Positions 1-7,212 of a DNA stretch of 29,401 nt are shown here, one piece after another (the first letter of the stretch is position 1; every line of letters begins with the position of its first letter). This DNA is from a virus. The position numbers and the translations under genes are program-made. Below the pieces are notes generated by a model. That model searched no databases. It was not told where the DNA came from and was given only the letters and a program-made list of their open reading frames with translations. Location of the stretch: positions 1 through 29,401 of IMG/VR virus record IMGVR_UViG_3300042311_000582; one strand, written 5' to 3'.

Positions 1-367
1 CTGAACCATATTTTTCAATAGTTTTCATTAATATCTCATTAACAATACCATTATTGTACAATTCTGTCATTGTTTCACTAAAACTATGATTAGTTTCTTT
101 GTGATATGAAGATATTGCAACTGATGAAGCTAATCTTGAATAATCGTGATGACTACCAGTATATGCCGCCGCAATTTCGTACACTAACTTATCTAACTCT
201 TTTGTTGTTATACTACCCTCGGTAGGTACCGAAGTAATAACTTTAATAAAAATTTCATCAGAATTAACATTTAACCCTTTAGCGGCTTTCTTAACTCTCT
301 GATAAATTTTCTGAGGATTAAAGGACACCTCATCGCCCCCTCTTTTTTTAATTTTTAATGACATCAT
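1..367 (-). CDS. nrdA: Ribonucleoside-diphosphate reductase large subunit, N-terminal part (cut by window edge)
   Basis: Reading the minus strand from tandem ATGs at 365-367 and 362-364 gives 122 codons open to the window edge. The start resembles an ATP-cone regulatory domain: a KIKKRGG stretch, then VSFNPQKI at residues 14-21 and an alternating basic helix. Residues 73-92 carry HHDYSRLASSVAI followed by HKET, then HSFSE, the conserved N-terminal signature of class I NrdA. The enzyme reduces ribonucleoside diphosphates to deoxyribonucleotides together with NrdB. It starts only 10 bases after the nrdB stop, so the two are probably co-translated, with nrdB first (T4 has nrdA first). The leader is AT-only with no Shine-Dalgarno. 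The active-site cysteines lie outside the window, so catalytic integrity cannot be judged. Confidence 0.88.
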   Translation of the reverse strand, partial: MMSLKIKKRGGDEVSFNPQKIYQRVKKAAKGLNVNSDEIFIKVITSVPTEGSITTKELDKLVYEIAAAYTGSHHDYSRLASSVAISSYHKETNHSFSETMTELYNNGIVNEILMKTIEKYGS

Positions 368-377
368 ATATTTTTAT

Positions 378-1325
378 TTAAAAATCATCCGTAAATGACA
401 ATGTTTCGTTCAATTTAGCTTTTTGGTATTCCATAGTCCTTGATTCAAAAAAATTACCTTTTGTTTCTACCGCAATTTGTTCCATAAATTTAAATGGTTG
501 GTCCACATTAAATTCTTTTTTACATCCAAGTTTAAGTAATAAACCATCAGTAACAAATTCAAGATATTGTTTCATTAAATTTGAATTCATCCCAATTAAA
601 GATATTGGTAATGACTCAATAATGAATTCTTTTTCAATCTCTAATGCGGATAATAAAATTTCTCTAATTCTTTTCTCACTTGGTTTGTTTTCAATGTGAT
701 TATTTAATAAATGAATTGCAAAGTCACAGTGTAAGTTCTCATCTTTGAAAATCAAAGTGTTTGCATTACATAGTCCTTGTAAAATACCTCGAGACTTTAA
801 CCAAAAAATAGCACAGAACGAACCTGAAAAAAAGATACCTTCAACCGCCGCAAAAGCAATTAATCTTTCTTCAAATGTTGAGTTCTCTATCCAATTTAAA
901 GCCCATTTTGCCTTTTTTTGTACCGCAGGTAATCTATCAATAGCGTGAAAGCATTCATCTTTTTCTTGTGGGTTTGACACATAGGTATCAATAAGTAATG
1001 AATACATTAAAGAGTGAATATTTTCTGCCATTAACTGAAATCCGTAAAAGAATTTTGCTTCAGGGTATTGGACTTCTTTTAAGAAGTTTTCTGCCAAATT
1101 TTCATTAACAATACCATCGGATGCCGCAAAGAATGATAAGACGTTTTTTACGAAAAATCTCTCATTATCTGATAAGTTTTCCCAATCTCTAATATCATTT
1201 GATAAATCAACCTCTTCCGCAGTCCAGAAAGCCGCTTGATGTTGTTTGTAATATTCCCAAATATCATTGTGCTCGATTGGGAAAATAACGAATCTATTTG
1301 GATTCTCTATTAAAATTTTTTCCAT
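378..1325 (-). CDS. nrdB: Ribonucleoside-diphosphate reductase small subunit (class Ia R2)
   Basis: A 315-residue R2 protein that would house the diiron-tyrosyl radical cofactor for NrdA. All expected residues can be placed: D40 in [13 protein letters not shown]101 and H104 in AENIHS, the radical tyrosine Y108 in [10 protein letters not shown]162 in [11 protein letters not shown], and E196 and H199 in [10 protein letters not shown]. The C-terminus ends SFTDDF, matching the acidic, Phe-terminated tail by which R2 proteins dock onto R1. The motif spelling is closer to the eukaryotic-type R2 branch than to E. coli NrdB. It starts 8 bases after the helicase stop and is followed by nrdA, so all three are probably one transcript. 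Length is somewhat shorter than E. coli NrdB. An aerobic-type host is implied. Function is very likely. Confidence 0.96.
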   Translation of the reverse strand: MEKILIENPNRFVIFPIEHNDIWEYYKQHQAAFWTAEEVDLSNDIRDWENLSDNERFFVKNVLSFFAASDGIVNENLAENFLKEVQYPEAKFFYGFQLMAENIHSLMYSLLIDTYVSNPQEKDECFHAIDRLPAVQKKAKWALNWIENSTFEERLIAFAAVEGIFFSGSFCAIFWLKSRGILQGLCNANTLIFKDENLHCDFAIHLLNNHIENKPSEKRIREILLSALEIEKEFIIESLPISLIGMNSNLMKQYLEFVTDGLLLKLGCKKEFNVDQPFKFMEQIAVETKGNFFESRTMEYQKAKLNETLSFTDDF

Positions 1326-1333
1326 GTTTTTTT

Positions 1334-2716
1334 TTAGTTTTGTGTTTGTTGTTTTTCTTTTCTTTTGTCTAACAAGTCTTTAACTCGTTGACGGTTTCTC
1401 TCTTCTTGTTGTCCCTCTAGTCCTAAGAATGTAACCGAACTTTCGGTATCAATCTCTAACATTCCATTATCAAATTTACAATTTTCAAACACAACCCCAT
1501 CATCACCAATACGAGATTTAGTAATTGCTATTGTTGCTAGTTTCATTTCTTTTTGTTGTAGGGATTTTGCCACGGTAATGATTACGTGTCCAACTTGTGC
1601 TTTTTTAATAGAACCACCCATTTGGTCGGTAGTTACTACATCAGACGAAATTGAACTTCTGTTACCTTGAGTTGCGGTCCATCCAACTAAATCCAACTCG
1701 TGACACATTGATTCAAATGCTCTCATAACCGAACCTTCAGATTTCCATTCATCACTTAAATTCCTATCAGGAACAACACAGTCAATATAATCTAATAATA
1801 CCATATCAACTCTTACTCCATCGGCAATCATTTTTCTAATTTGATTTTTAATTTGTAACATAGTTACGGTATCAGATGGAAGTTTTTTTAAGATTAATTT
1901 ATTGGTCATTGTATCTTTTACCTCTTGTACTTTAATCATAACTTCCTCTTTCTTTAAGGACAATTCATCAGGATGAACCTTTGTCCATAAAGTAATATGT
2001 TTTCTTTGAATAATCTTTGGGTTATCTTCAAAGAAGATTTGTAATACGTTATACCCTAAATTAAAAGCGTGATTTGCAACTTTTGTTAGTAGTGTTGATT
2101 TACCAACCCCAGTAGGAGCTAACACTACACCGATTTCTCCTTTAGCCAAACCTCCTTTTAAGAGTCTATCAATACCTGGGATACCCATTGGTATTGGATG
2201 ACGATAATCCTCATTTAAAACCTCACTTAAATTGAAAAATACATCAGATTGTCCATCTTCTCTTTCCCCAACTTGTAAAGCGTTCCTCACTAATTGTTCT
2301 ACTTTATCATAGTTTTCAAATTCACCTCCATCGATGATTTTTTGAGCTTTGTTCATTACTTTCTGTAATTCTTGTTGTTTACAGAATTTCATAGCTTTTT
2401 CCTGAACAAATTCCCCACCCTCAAGTGGAGCTTCTTTGATTTTATTAATAGTATCAATAACAATTTTTGACGCTAATTCCTGTTGTAATTCAGATTTGGT
2501 GATTTGTTCTAAAGTGTCAAATGCTGGTGCATGTTCATACTTTGTGTAATATTCTTTAACCATCTGAATAATTATTTTGAAGTATTTGTTTTCAAAGTAA
2601 TTTGTTTCAATCACATCAAGAATAGACCTCGCAAAGTCTTTATCGATAATAATTTGGTTTAATAATTGTAGCTGAAAACTGCTACCTAGATATTCGAAAT
2701 TTTTGTTTGACGCCAT
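1334..2716 (-). CDS. 41: Replicative DNA helicase, DnaB/T4 gp41-like
   Basis: A 460-residue hexameric 5'-3' helicase of the RecA-fold DnaB family, expected to drive the phage replication fork with a primase not seen here. An N-terminal helical domain spans about residues 1-150. The C-terminal motor has Walker A at residues 200-208 (APTGVGKST), a catalytic glutamate near E230 (FFED), Walker B at about 304-310 (MVLLDY), a sensor-like ATQGNRSS at 348-355, and a KSRIGD basic motif near 400-405, all usual for DnaB helicases. The tail from about 435 is very charged. It lies between an unknown 150-residue gene and nrdB. A TATTTATC promoter-like element sits at 2738-2745, in the gap upstream of the start. 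The phage T4 counterpart is gp41; the assignment rests on motifs rather than alignment. Confidence 0.93.
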   Translation of the reverse strand: MASNKNFEYLGSSFQLQLLNQIIIDKDFARSILDVIETNYFENKYFKIIIQMVKEYYTKYEHAPAFDTLEQITKSELQQELASKIVIDTINKIKEAPLEGGEFVQEKAMKFCKQQELQKVMNKAQKIIDGGEFENYDKVEQLVRNALQVGEREDGQSDVFFNLSEVLNEDYRHPIPMGIPGIDRLLKGGLAKGEIGVVLAPTGVGKSTLLTKVANHAFNLGYNVLQIFFEDNPKIIQRKHITLWTKVHPDELSLKKEEVMIKVQEVKDTMTNKLILKKLPSDTVTMLQIKNQIRKMIADGVRVDMVLLDYIDCVVPDRNLSDEWKSEGSVMRAFESMCHELDLVGWTATQGNRSSISSDVVTTDQMGGSIKKAQVGHVIITVAKSLQQKEMKLATIAITKSRIGDDGVVFENCKFDNGMLEIDTESSVTFLGLEGQQEERNRQRVKDLLDKRKEKQQTQN

Positions 2717-2737
2717 AGTTTTTTCATTGTTGTATTT

Positions 2738-2745
2738 GATAAATA
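2738..2745 (-). promoter_or_regulatory. Candidate promoter element TATTTATC before the helicase gene
   Basis: The minus-strand sense sequence TATTTATC ends 21 bases before the helicase start codon, in the 29-base gap after the preceding stop. It matches a motif seen upstream of six other genes in this window. It would let helicase-nrdB-nrdA be expressed separately from the upstream recombination genes. No partner -35 box is obvious. Confidence 0.3.
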
Positions 2746-3198
2746 TTACCCTTTTAAAGGAAGTCCAAGGTACTCGAGTGTTAAATTTTCAGATGAAAAA
2801 ATGTCAGTCAAAGACATAAGTAAATTTTTTAGGTGTGGGCGTACGTCTACGGTGTATCTTATCTTAGGTGGGTATATTTTTGCGTCGAACTGTCTCTGAC
2901 AAATTGTCACATCACCCATCTTAATATACACATTAAAATATTCAGGACCATCAATATACGATGTGTCTAATATTGTAGGATTGTTGATAATTTCATAATG
3001 ATTATCAATCATGTATGATGCGGTTTTCATTTTTAGTTGATACTTAATATCATAACTAAAATTAGCTAACAGGTTATAAAGCTCTAATGAGTTTTTACCG
3101 TCAGGGTTAAAGTTCCTAACATTAAAATATCTTTGTACAATGATATTATCATTTACCATCATTAAAAATTCTAATTTTGTTGATTCTTGCTCTTTCAT
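2746..3198 (-). CDS. Unknown protein in the replication cluster (150 aa)
   Basis: No family is recognised. The protein has 150 residues with mixed hydrophobic and charged composition, no signal peptide, no membrane segment and no obvious nucleotide-binding motif. It opens with an acidic/basic stretch, then a likely beta-rich core (for example YFNVYIKMGDVTICQRQF, about residues 87-104), and ends in a leucine-rich helix. It starts 2 bases after the RNase H stop and is followed by the helicase after 29 bases, so it is almost certainly co-transcribed with recombination and replication genes. A role as a replication accessory factor, such as a helicase loader or late-transcription co-activator of the gp59/gp33 kind, would fit the position. 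No sequence motif supports it, so it is left unnamed. Confidence 0.75.
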   Translation of the reverse strand: MKEQESTKLEFLMMVNDNIIVQRYFNVRNFNPDGKNSLELYNLLANFSYDIKYQLKMKTASYMIDNHYEIINNPTILDTSYIDGPEYFNVYIKMGDVTICQRQFDAKIYPPKIRYTVDVRPHLKNLLMSLTDIFSSENLTLEYLGLPLKG

Positions 3199-3200
3199 AT

Positions 3201-4205
3201 TTATTTTATTTGTTTGTAATTTCTTTTTTCTTTTCTTGTTAATTTCATGTATGGACGAACAAAGTCAACCCAAGCATTGTCTATTTTTGGTAGGAATTTA
3301 AAGAACCCGTCTTGCATCATCATCTTTAAAAGATTCCTATACCCTCTACCATCAGGGTCTAAACTTTCTCGATAATATAATTCAACTAATTCTTTCGCTT
3401 CATCGGTGATTAATGGTTTTGATAAGTCTATTATTTTTTCATTAATAATAAAAAATTCTTCACCGTATACACCTGTTTTAGTTTTACCTGATAATAAATT
3501 TTGTAACGATTTATTACCTTTATCTTCTTTTAAAAGAGTTTCCGCCTTTATTAAAATATCGGTAATAGTTACCGTTTGGTCAAGCAATTCAGGAAATAAT
3601 TTAACTAAAGTTTTTTCACCCAAATAATAAATTCCATCTATATTATCTGACTTATCACCCGATAATATTTTATATGTTTTAATATTCTGATGCGGAAATT
3701 CATGGAATTGAATCTTTATTTTATCTCCATTTTTATACACTTGTTTTGAGTTTGGGGAATAAACTGAAACCTTATCTGAGATAAGTTGTGTCAAATCTTT
3801 ATCTCCCGAAAAAATAGTTTTAATTTCGTCTTCAGATATTTGGCAGTAGTACGCAATCAAATCGTCACCTTCGTTATTATCTATATCAATTTGTCTTATA
3901 TAACATTCCTCCAAATATTGTTTAACTCTCTCTTTTTGTTCTCCAAAAGATTGGTCTTTAAAATCTTCGGTTATAAGTGGTTTTTTTTTATACTGGGGGT
4001 AAATAAGTTTGCGGGTAGACGAGTTATCATCCCCATCCCACATAACAACAACTTTATCAAAATTTTGTTCGTCAATAAAACGTCTAATTGTGTTGATAAA
4101 ATGCCATAACCCTCCTATGTGTTTTCCGTTGTGGTAAAAATCTTTAACTCCGTGAAATCCTATTTTTAATAAATTGTTACCATCAACAATTAATGTTTTG
4201 ACCAT
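3201..4205 (-). CDS. rnh: RNase H / 5'-3' flap exonuclease (T4 Rnh-like, FEN-1 family)
   Basis: A 334-residue structure-specific nuclease with a PIN-like 5' nuclease fold. Metal-binding acidic residues appear in the expected order: D8 in LIVDGNN, D57 in VVMWDGDD, E112, D114 and D115 in NEGDDLIAYY, D135 and D137 in FSGDKDLTQL, and D184 and D187 in LSGDKSDNIDGI. The last stretch leads into the helix-hairpin-helix DNA-binding region (YLGEKTLVKLF). In T4 the equivalent enzyme removes RNA primers and nearby DNA from Okazaki fragments, working beside gp32. Here it lies just downstream of uvsX (31-base gap) and close to gene 32, which suits that role. The C-terminal 100 residues are helical and basic. 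The alternative name, 5'-3' exonuclease/polymerase A-type N-domain, describes the same fold. Confidence 0.92.
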   Translation of the reverse strand: MVKTLIVDGNNLLKIGFHGVKDFYHNGKHIGGLWHFINTIRRFIDEQNFDKVVVMWDGDDNSSTRKLIYPQYKKKPLITEDFKDQSFGEQKERVKQYLEECYIRQIDIDNNEGDDLIAYYCQISEDEIKTIFSGDKDLTQLISDKVSVYSPNSKQVYKNGDKIKIQFHEFPHQNIKTYKILSGDKSDNIDGIYYLGEKTLVKLFPELLDQTVTITDILIKAETLLKEDKGNKSLQNLLSGKTKTGVYGEEFFIINEKIIDLSKPLITDEAKELVELYYRESLDPDGRGYRNLLKMMMQDGFFKFLPKIDNAWVDFVRPYMKLTRKEKRNYKQIK

Positions 4206-4236
4206 TTAAAATTTTTAAGTAATTTGAAAATATTTT

Positions 4237-5220
4237 TTACTCGTCAATGTCATCAGTAGATTCGTCCAAAGAATAATCAGAATACCCTAATTTTGTCGCC
4301 CAATAATCCGAGTACTCTTTTTTGTAGTTATCCAAAGCTTCTTTTGTATCAGCAATATATCCTTGTGGTACTGCGATTATTTTGACATCCTTATATCCTA
4401 AACCATTTACGTGATTTTTCAAAATAGATATCCTTGTTCTAATTGCGAACGACACCTTTCTGCCATTTTTAGTGGCGTCAATATGATTAATACCTGCCTT
4501 TTTCTGATTACCAAATAAGAATATTAAACTACTAGCTAACCATACTGCCTCACCCCCTTTCGCTTTAATTTCGGGTTGTCCAAATGGTCCGTCAGCTAAG
4601 AGAACCCACGGTTGATTTAAAATAACTAAAGTATTATAATACGGATAATCTTCTTTTTTTGATTTTGAGATACGCGAATGAATCCCCATTCCAATTTTAT
4701 CGGCTAATACCTTTGCGTTGAACATGCCACCACCCTTTCCATCGAATGTCATCTGACATGGAATGGAACCGATGCTATCCCATAAAAATAATAGACTATA
4801 TGGTATATCTCCTTTTTCTTGTGAATCAAGAATATTATTAATAAACTCAGTTGCTTGTTCAATAACATCAAATGAGTCATTAAAGATAAACATTCCATCA
4901 TATTCTCCAAGTTCATTTTTTTCAGCCTGTAATCCTAATTCAATAGCGTGTTCCCAAGACCATTTTTTTTCCGTTATAATAAGAACAGGTAAATGTCCTT
5001 TTTTCTGAGCATCTGCCGCCGCTAATATCATTGCAGTTGTTTTTGAGGTGTTTGAATGTCCCAAGAACATATTAATGCCCCCCATTACAGGTCCAGGTAA
5101 TCCGCAGGCATCCATAAATGCTTCACCACAGTTATAGAAACTTTCAGGTTTGTATTTTGTTTTTGTAGAGAATTTACTCTTTATATCCTCTAACGAGAAT
5201 GTTTTCTTTCTTATTGCCAT
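4237..5220 (-). CDS. uvsX: UvsX-like RecA-family recombinase
   Basis: A 327-residue strand-exchange ATPase. The phosphate-binding loop GHSNTSKT (residues 54-61) departs from the canonical GxxxxGKT by having serine before the lysine; T4 UvsX is likewise non-canonical here. Walker B is LLFLWDSIGS (143-152, D148), followed by a FDGKGGGMFN loop and VILNQPW (199-205), matching the RecA NQ sensor region. KAKGGEAVWLASS (219-231) fits the RecA C-terminal core motif. The last 15 residues are acidic, as in RecA proteins. It would form filaments on ssDNA coated by the gp32-like protein encoded just upstream. The leader follows the gene 32 terminator at 5255-5285, so this gene needs read-through or its own promoter. 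None is obvious beyond an AT-rich leader. Confidence 0.92.
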   Translation of the reverse strand: MAIRKKTFSLEDIKSKFSTKTKYKPESFYNCGEAFMDACGLPGPVMGGINMFLGHSNTSKTTAMILAAADAQKKGHLPVLIITEKKWSWEHAIELGLQAEKNELGEYDGMFIFNDSFDVIEQATEFINNILDSQEKGDIPYSLLFLWDSIGSIPCQMTFDGKGGGMFNAKVLADKIGMGIHSRISKSKKEDYPYYNTLVILNQPWVLLADGPFGQPEIKAKGGEAVWLASSLIFLFGNQKKAGINHIDATKNGRKVSFAIRTRISILKNHVNGLGYKDVKIIAVPQGYIADTKEALDNYKKEYSDYWATKLGYSDYSLDESTDDIDE

Positions 5221-5250
5221 GTTAGGTTAAATTAAATTATTGTTTTGAAC

Positions 5251-5285
5251 TATAAAAAATAGACACTCAGTAATACCAAGTGTCT
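5251..5285 (-). terminator. Intrinsic terminator after gene 32
   Basis: Reading the minus strand, AGACACT (5279-5285) pairs with AGTGTCT (5261-5267). The loop can extend the stem by three more pairs (two of them G-T), leaving TATTA. The 3' arm is followed directly by ATTTTTTATA. The hairpin begins 14 bases after the gene 32 stop codon. This is a standard Rho-independent layout and would reduce transcription into uvsX. Confidence 0.75.
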
Positions 5286-5299
5286 ATGTTAAAGTTTAA

Positions 5300-6151
5300 T
5301 TAGAAAGGTAATTCGGTGTCACTATCATCATTTGCTTGTGGGTCAACGATTGGTTCAGTTTTACCACCAAAAGATGTTGTTGTCTCAAGATTGTTTTCGT
5401 ATACAAAACCGCCTTTGTCAGAATCCCAACGTGGTGTTTCTCCACGAGCAATAGCTTCAAGGTATTCTTCAGGTTTTTTAGAATAAACATCTTCCCATGT
5501 TAACTCATCATTAATCCAAGAATCCGCGGTTTGTTTATTTTCGTGTACAGGAGATGGGTCATCATACATAACAGTTTGAATAACTGTGTAAGTGGCACCT
5601 TTAGGTGTTTTTGCTTTGGTTAATTCAAGAATAATGTCACGACCGTTATCAGGGTCAGTAATATCACCTTTAGCTCTCCAAATAGGAATAATCTTATCTA
5701 AAATCCCCTCATTTTTGTAGTTGTGTTTGAATCTCCAAAACTTAACCCCATCAGACTCGTTATCACGGTCCATAACTTTAACAATGTAAAATTTACGAGA
5801 TAAATATTGTTTTGCTAATTCTTTGTCAGACTCTTTTCCTGTTGAGCGTAGTTCTTCATAAACTTCATTCAATGGTGAACGCTCGTTGTCATTCTTACCC
5901 GGGTCATAAAATTTTTGAAATTTACCGTCAACTTGAATTTCGTGATACCAAACTTCTTTAAATGGTGAAGAACCGTCGGGTGTTGGTAAAATACGTAGTC
6001 TTCGTTGCCCTTGTTTTTCAGTATCTTTAAGGATAGCTGCAAAGTATTTTTTCATTCTTTCTTCTTGTGTGAATTTTGAGGTGTTAGAAGAACCACCTTG
6101 TTTTGCCTGCTCGTATTGAGCTAAAACTGCGTCTAATGAATTTGTCGCCAT
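5300..6151 (-). CDS. 32: gp32-like single-stranded DNA-binding protein
   Basis: A 283-residue protein resembling T4 gp32: a basic N-terminal segment, a core with the RRLRILPTPDG and FKEVWYHEIQV stretches (about residues 48-73), an aromatic-rich region (KFWRFKHNYKNEGILDKI, about 136-153), and an acidic C-terminal tail ending DDSDTELPF, the kind used to recruit partner proteins. It would coat replication-fork and recombination ssDNA and contact UvsX, helicase and RNase H. There is not a single cysteine in the protein, so the Cys/His zinc site of T4 gp32 cannot be present. A near-consensus sigma70 promoter precedes it and a strong hairpin follows it, consistent with an abundant, independently expressed protein. 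The ATG at 6149-6151 is the natural start. Confidence 0.85.
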   Translation of the reverse strand: MATNSLDAVLAQYEQAKQGGSSNTSKFTQEERMKKYFAAILKDTEKQGQRRLRILPTPDGSSPFKEVWYHEIQVDGKFQKFYDPGKNDNERSPLNEVYEELRSTGKESDKELAKQYLSRKFYIVKVMDRDNESDGVKFWRFKHNYKNEGILDKIIPIWRAKGDITDPDNGRDIILELTKAKTPKGATYTVIQTVMYDDPSPVHENKQTADSWINDELTWEDVYSKKPEEYLEAIARGETPRWDSDKGGFVYENNLETTTSFGGKTEPIVDPQANDDSDTELPF

Positions 6152-6186
6152 AGTTGTTAAAGTATTTAATGATTTATATTATCATA

Positions 6187-6215
6187 AGTATAAGTAGAAT
6201 CTGAGTGTTTGTCAA
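6187..6215 (-). promoter_or_regulatory. sigma70-type promoter of gene 32
   Basis: On the minus strand TTGACA (6210-6215) is followed after exactly 17 bases by TATACT (6187-6192), one mismatch from the -10 consensus. Predicted initiation near 6180 gives a leader of about 30 bases to the ATG at 6151. The -35 box also contains TTTG, the Bacteroidetes -33 element, though a clear TAnnTTTG -7 box is absent. It lies between the upstream terminator at 6230-6252 and the gene, the expected position. Confidence 0.65.
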
Positions 6216-6229
6216 ATAAATTTTAAACT

Positions 6230-6252
6230 AAAAACGGTCCGAAGACCGTTTT
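6230..6252 (-). terminator. Intrinsic terminator with UUCG tetraloop after the proline-rich gene
   Basis: On the minus strand a perfect 9-bp stem, AAAACGGTC (6244-6252) with GACCGTTTT (6231-6239), encloses TTCG. This gives the very stable C(UUCG)G loop, and the 3' arm runs into a T tract of five. It starts five bases after the stop codon at 6258-6260. It separates the structural module from the gene 32 promoter. Confidence 0.85.
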
Positions 6253-6257
6253 ATATT

Positions 6258-6944
6258 TTACTTGACTTGTTTGAAGGAATCGATTTGATTATCCAAATCT
6301 TCAAAATTTCTAAAAGTCTTTTTGATATCTACTGGTGAGTAATCCTCAACCTCATCTTGGGTTAAGATATATTCATTTTTTCCCGACTTTTCCATATCTT
6401 CTTCTTTATCTTCAAAGAAATCTGATAATTTTTGATTAAATGGACCAGAATCTAAACTTCTAAGTTCTAATTTCTCTTGAGGTGTTTTTTCTCTATATTT
6501 CTCAACTTTCATTTCTAAGTCATTCAACTTATTCATGATATTATCCATTTCACCTAATTTACCTTCTAAATCTGTAAGATGTTTGAATAAATTATCAAAA
6601 TATTCTTCTTGTTTTTTTTCTACTTGTTTTTGGGAATTAACTAAGTCACTAATATCAAGTTCCTCAGTCTTACCTTTTTCTTCACCAACTTTTTCAACAT
6701 CAGGGTCAGTTGCAATATCAACAGGGGTTGGTACTGCACCAGGTGCCGCAGGTGGTTCAATACCAGGAGGTGGTGGTAATGCTCCCGCATCAGCAGGAGG
6801 TGGTGGTAACGCACTTGGGTCTGCAGGAGGTAAAATACCTTCTTCAGGTGGTGGAGGTAATGTTGCCTCTTGTTCAAAAATATAATCGTTAATTGATTTA
6901 TATCTTGAGATTTCCTCAATAATTCTGTTGTCTACTCTTTTCAT
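6258..6944 (-). CDS. Proline-rich coiled-coil protein, probably structural (228 aa)
   Basis: No named family is recognised. The layout is clear: a short basic N-terminus with IFEQEA at 22-27, then a proline/alanine-rich stretch at about residues 29-75 with four repeats of the LPP/LPPPP type, then an acidic linker, a likely coiled coil at about 105-160 (heptad-like LEGKLGEMDNIMNKLNDLEM), and an acidic, helical C-terminus. There is no signal peptide or membrane span. It is the last gene of the tail/baseplate block, 4 bases after the 74-residue gene and followed by the UUCG terminator, so a virion or assembly role is plausible but inferred. The IFE near residue 24 fits the (I/L)xE cleavage consensus of T4 prohead protease; that idea is untested. 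The poly-proline runs would need EF-P for smooth translation. Confidence 0.75.
   Translation of the reverse strand: MKRVDNRIIEEISRYKSINDYIFEQEATLPPPPEEGILPPADPSALPPPPADAGALPPPPGIEPPAAPGAVPTPVDIATDPDVEKVGEEKGKTEELDISDLVNSQKQVEKKQEEYFDNLFKHLTDLEGKLGEMDNIMNKLNDLEMKVEKYREKTPQEKLELRSLDSGPFNQKLSDFFEDKEEDMEKSGKNEYILTQDEVEDYSPVDIKKTFRNFEDLDNQIDSFKQVK
6720..6863 (-). repeat. GC-richer tandem imperfect repeat encoding LPPPP units
   Basis: Within the proline-rich gene, copies of GGAGGTGGTGGTAA and shorter variants recur on the plus strand. They encode repeated LPP/LPPPP blocks separated by small or acidic residues. The base composition stands out from the AT-rich surroundings. Such repeats can expand or contract by slippage. 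Confidence 0.7.
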
Positions 6945-6948
6945 TTGA

Positions 6949-7173
6949 TTACCCGTTTAAAAGTTGTTTCACTCCTGTTAGAGTTTCAACCTGAATTTTT
7001 TTATTTTTTGTCATTGTATTGTCAACTCTTTCAATTAAACCATCCTTCATTCTGATAGTATAACAATCTCCTGTGTCTAAATCGCAAACTTGTTTAGAAC
7101 CATTACCCAAGTCTTTCTCAGTGCTTCTGGTGTTTTTACCTAAATAGTTGTCTAATATTAATTTTGTGTCCAT
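6949..7173 (-). CDS. Small unknown protein (74 aa)
   Basis: A short soluble protein with no recognised family. It contains a CDLDTGDCYTIR segment (about residues 30-41) with two cysteines six positions apart, followed by KDGLIERVDN, which looks like a compact beta hairpin region. The gene is preceded 13 bases upstream by a TATTTATA element and followed after 4 bases by the proline-rich protein gene, so the two form a small transcription unit at the end of the baseplate region. The ATG start at 7171-7173 and neighbour-like codon use support it as a real gene. The cysteines may pair or bind metal, but nothing else in the sequence points to a function. Confidence 0.7.
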   Translation of the reverse strand: MDTKLILDNYLGKNTRSTEKDLGNGSKQVCDLDTGDCYTIRMKDGLIERVDNTMTKNKKIQVETLTGVKQLLNG

Positions 7174-7186
7174 AATAGTGTTTATA

Positions 7187-7194
7187 TATAAATA
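7187..7194 (-). promoter_or_regulatory. Candidate promoter element TATTTATA before the 74-aa gene
   Basis: Sense-strand TATTTATA lies 13 bases from the ATG at 7173, in the short gap after the hub gene stop at 7213. It is the same motif as at 19369, 21353 and 22936. With so short a leader it would start transcription almost at the gene. Confidence 0.35.
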
Positions 7195-7212
7195 TCGTTT
7201 ATTATTAGAAAA

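Noticed and set aside
3786-4109. Plus-strand open frame of about 107 codons opposite the RNase H gene
   Set aside because: It is a shadow frame; the minus strand carries all nuclease motifs over the same bases.
6535-6885. Plus-strand open frame with Gly/Ala-rich sequence opposite the proline-rich gene
   Set aside because: It is the mirror of the proline codon repeats (CCN read backwards gives GGN glycine). The minus-strand frame has the better start, context and terminator.
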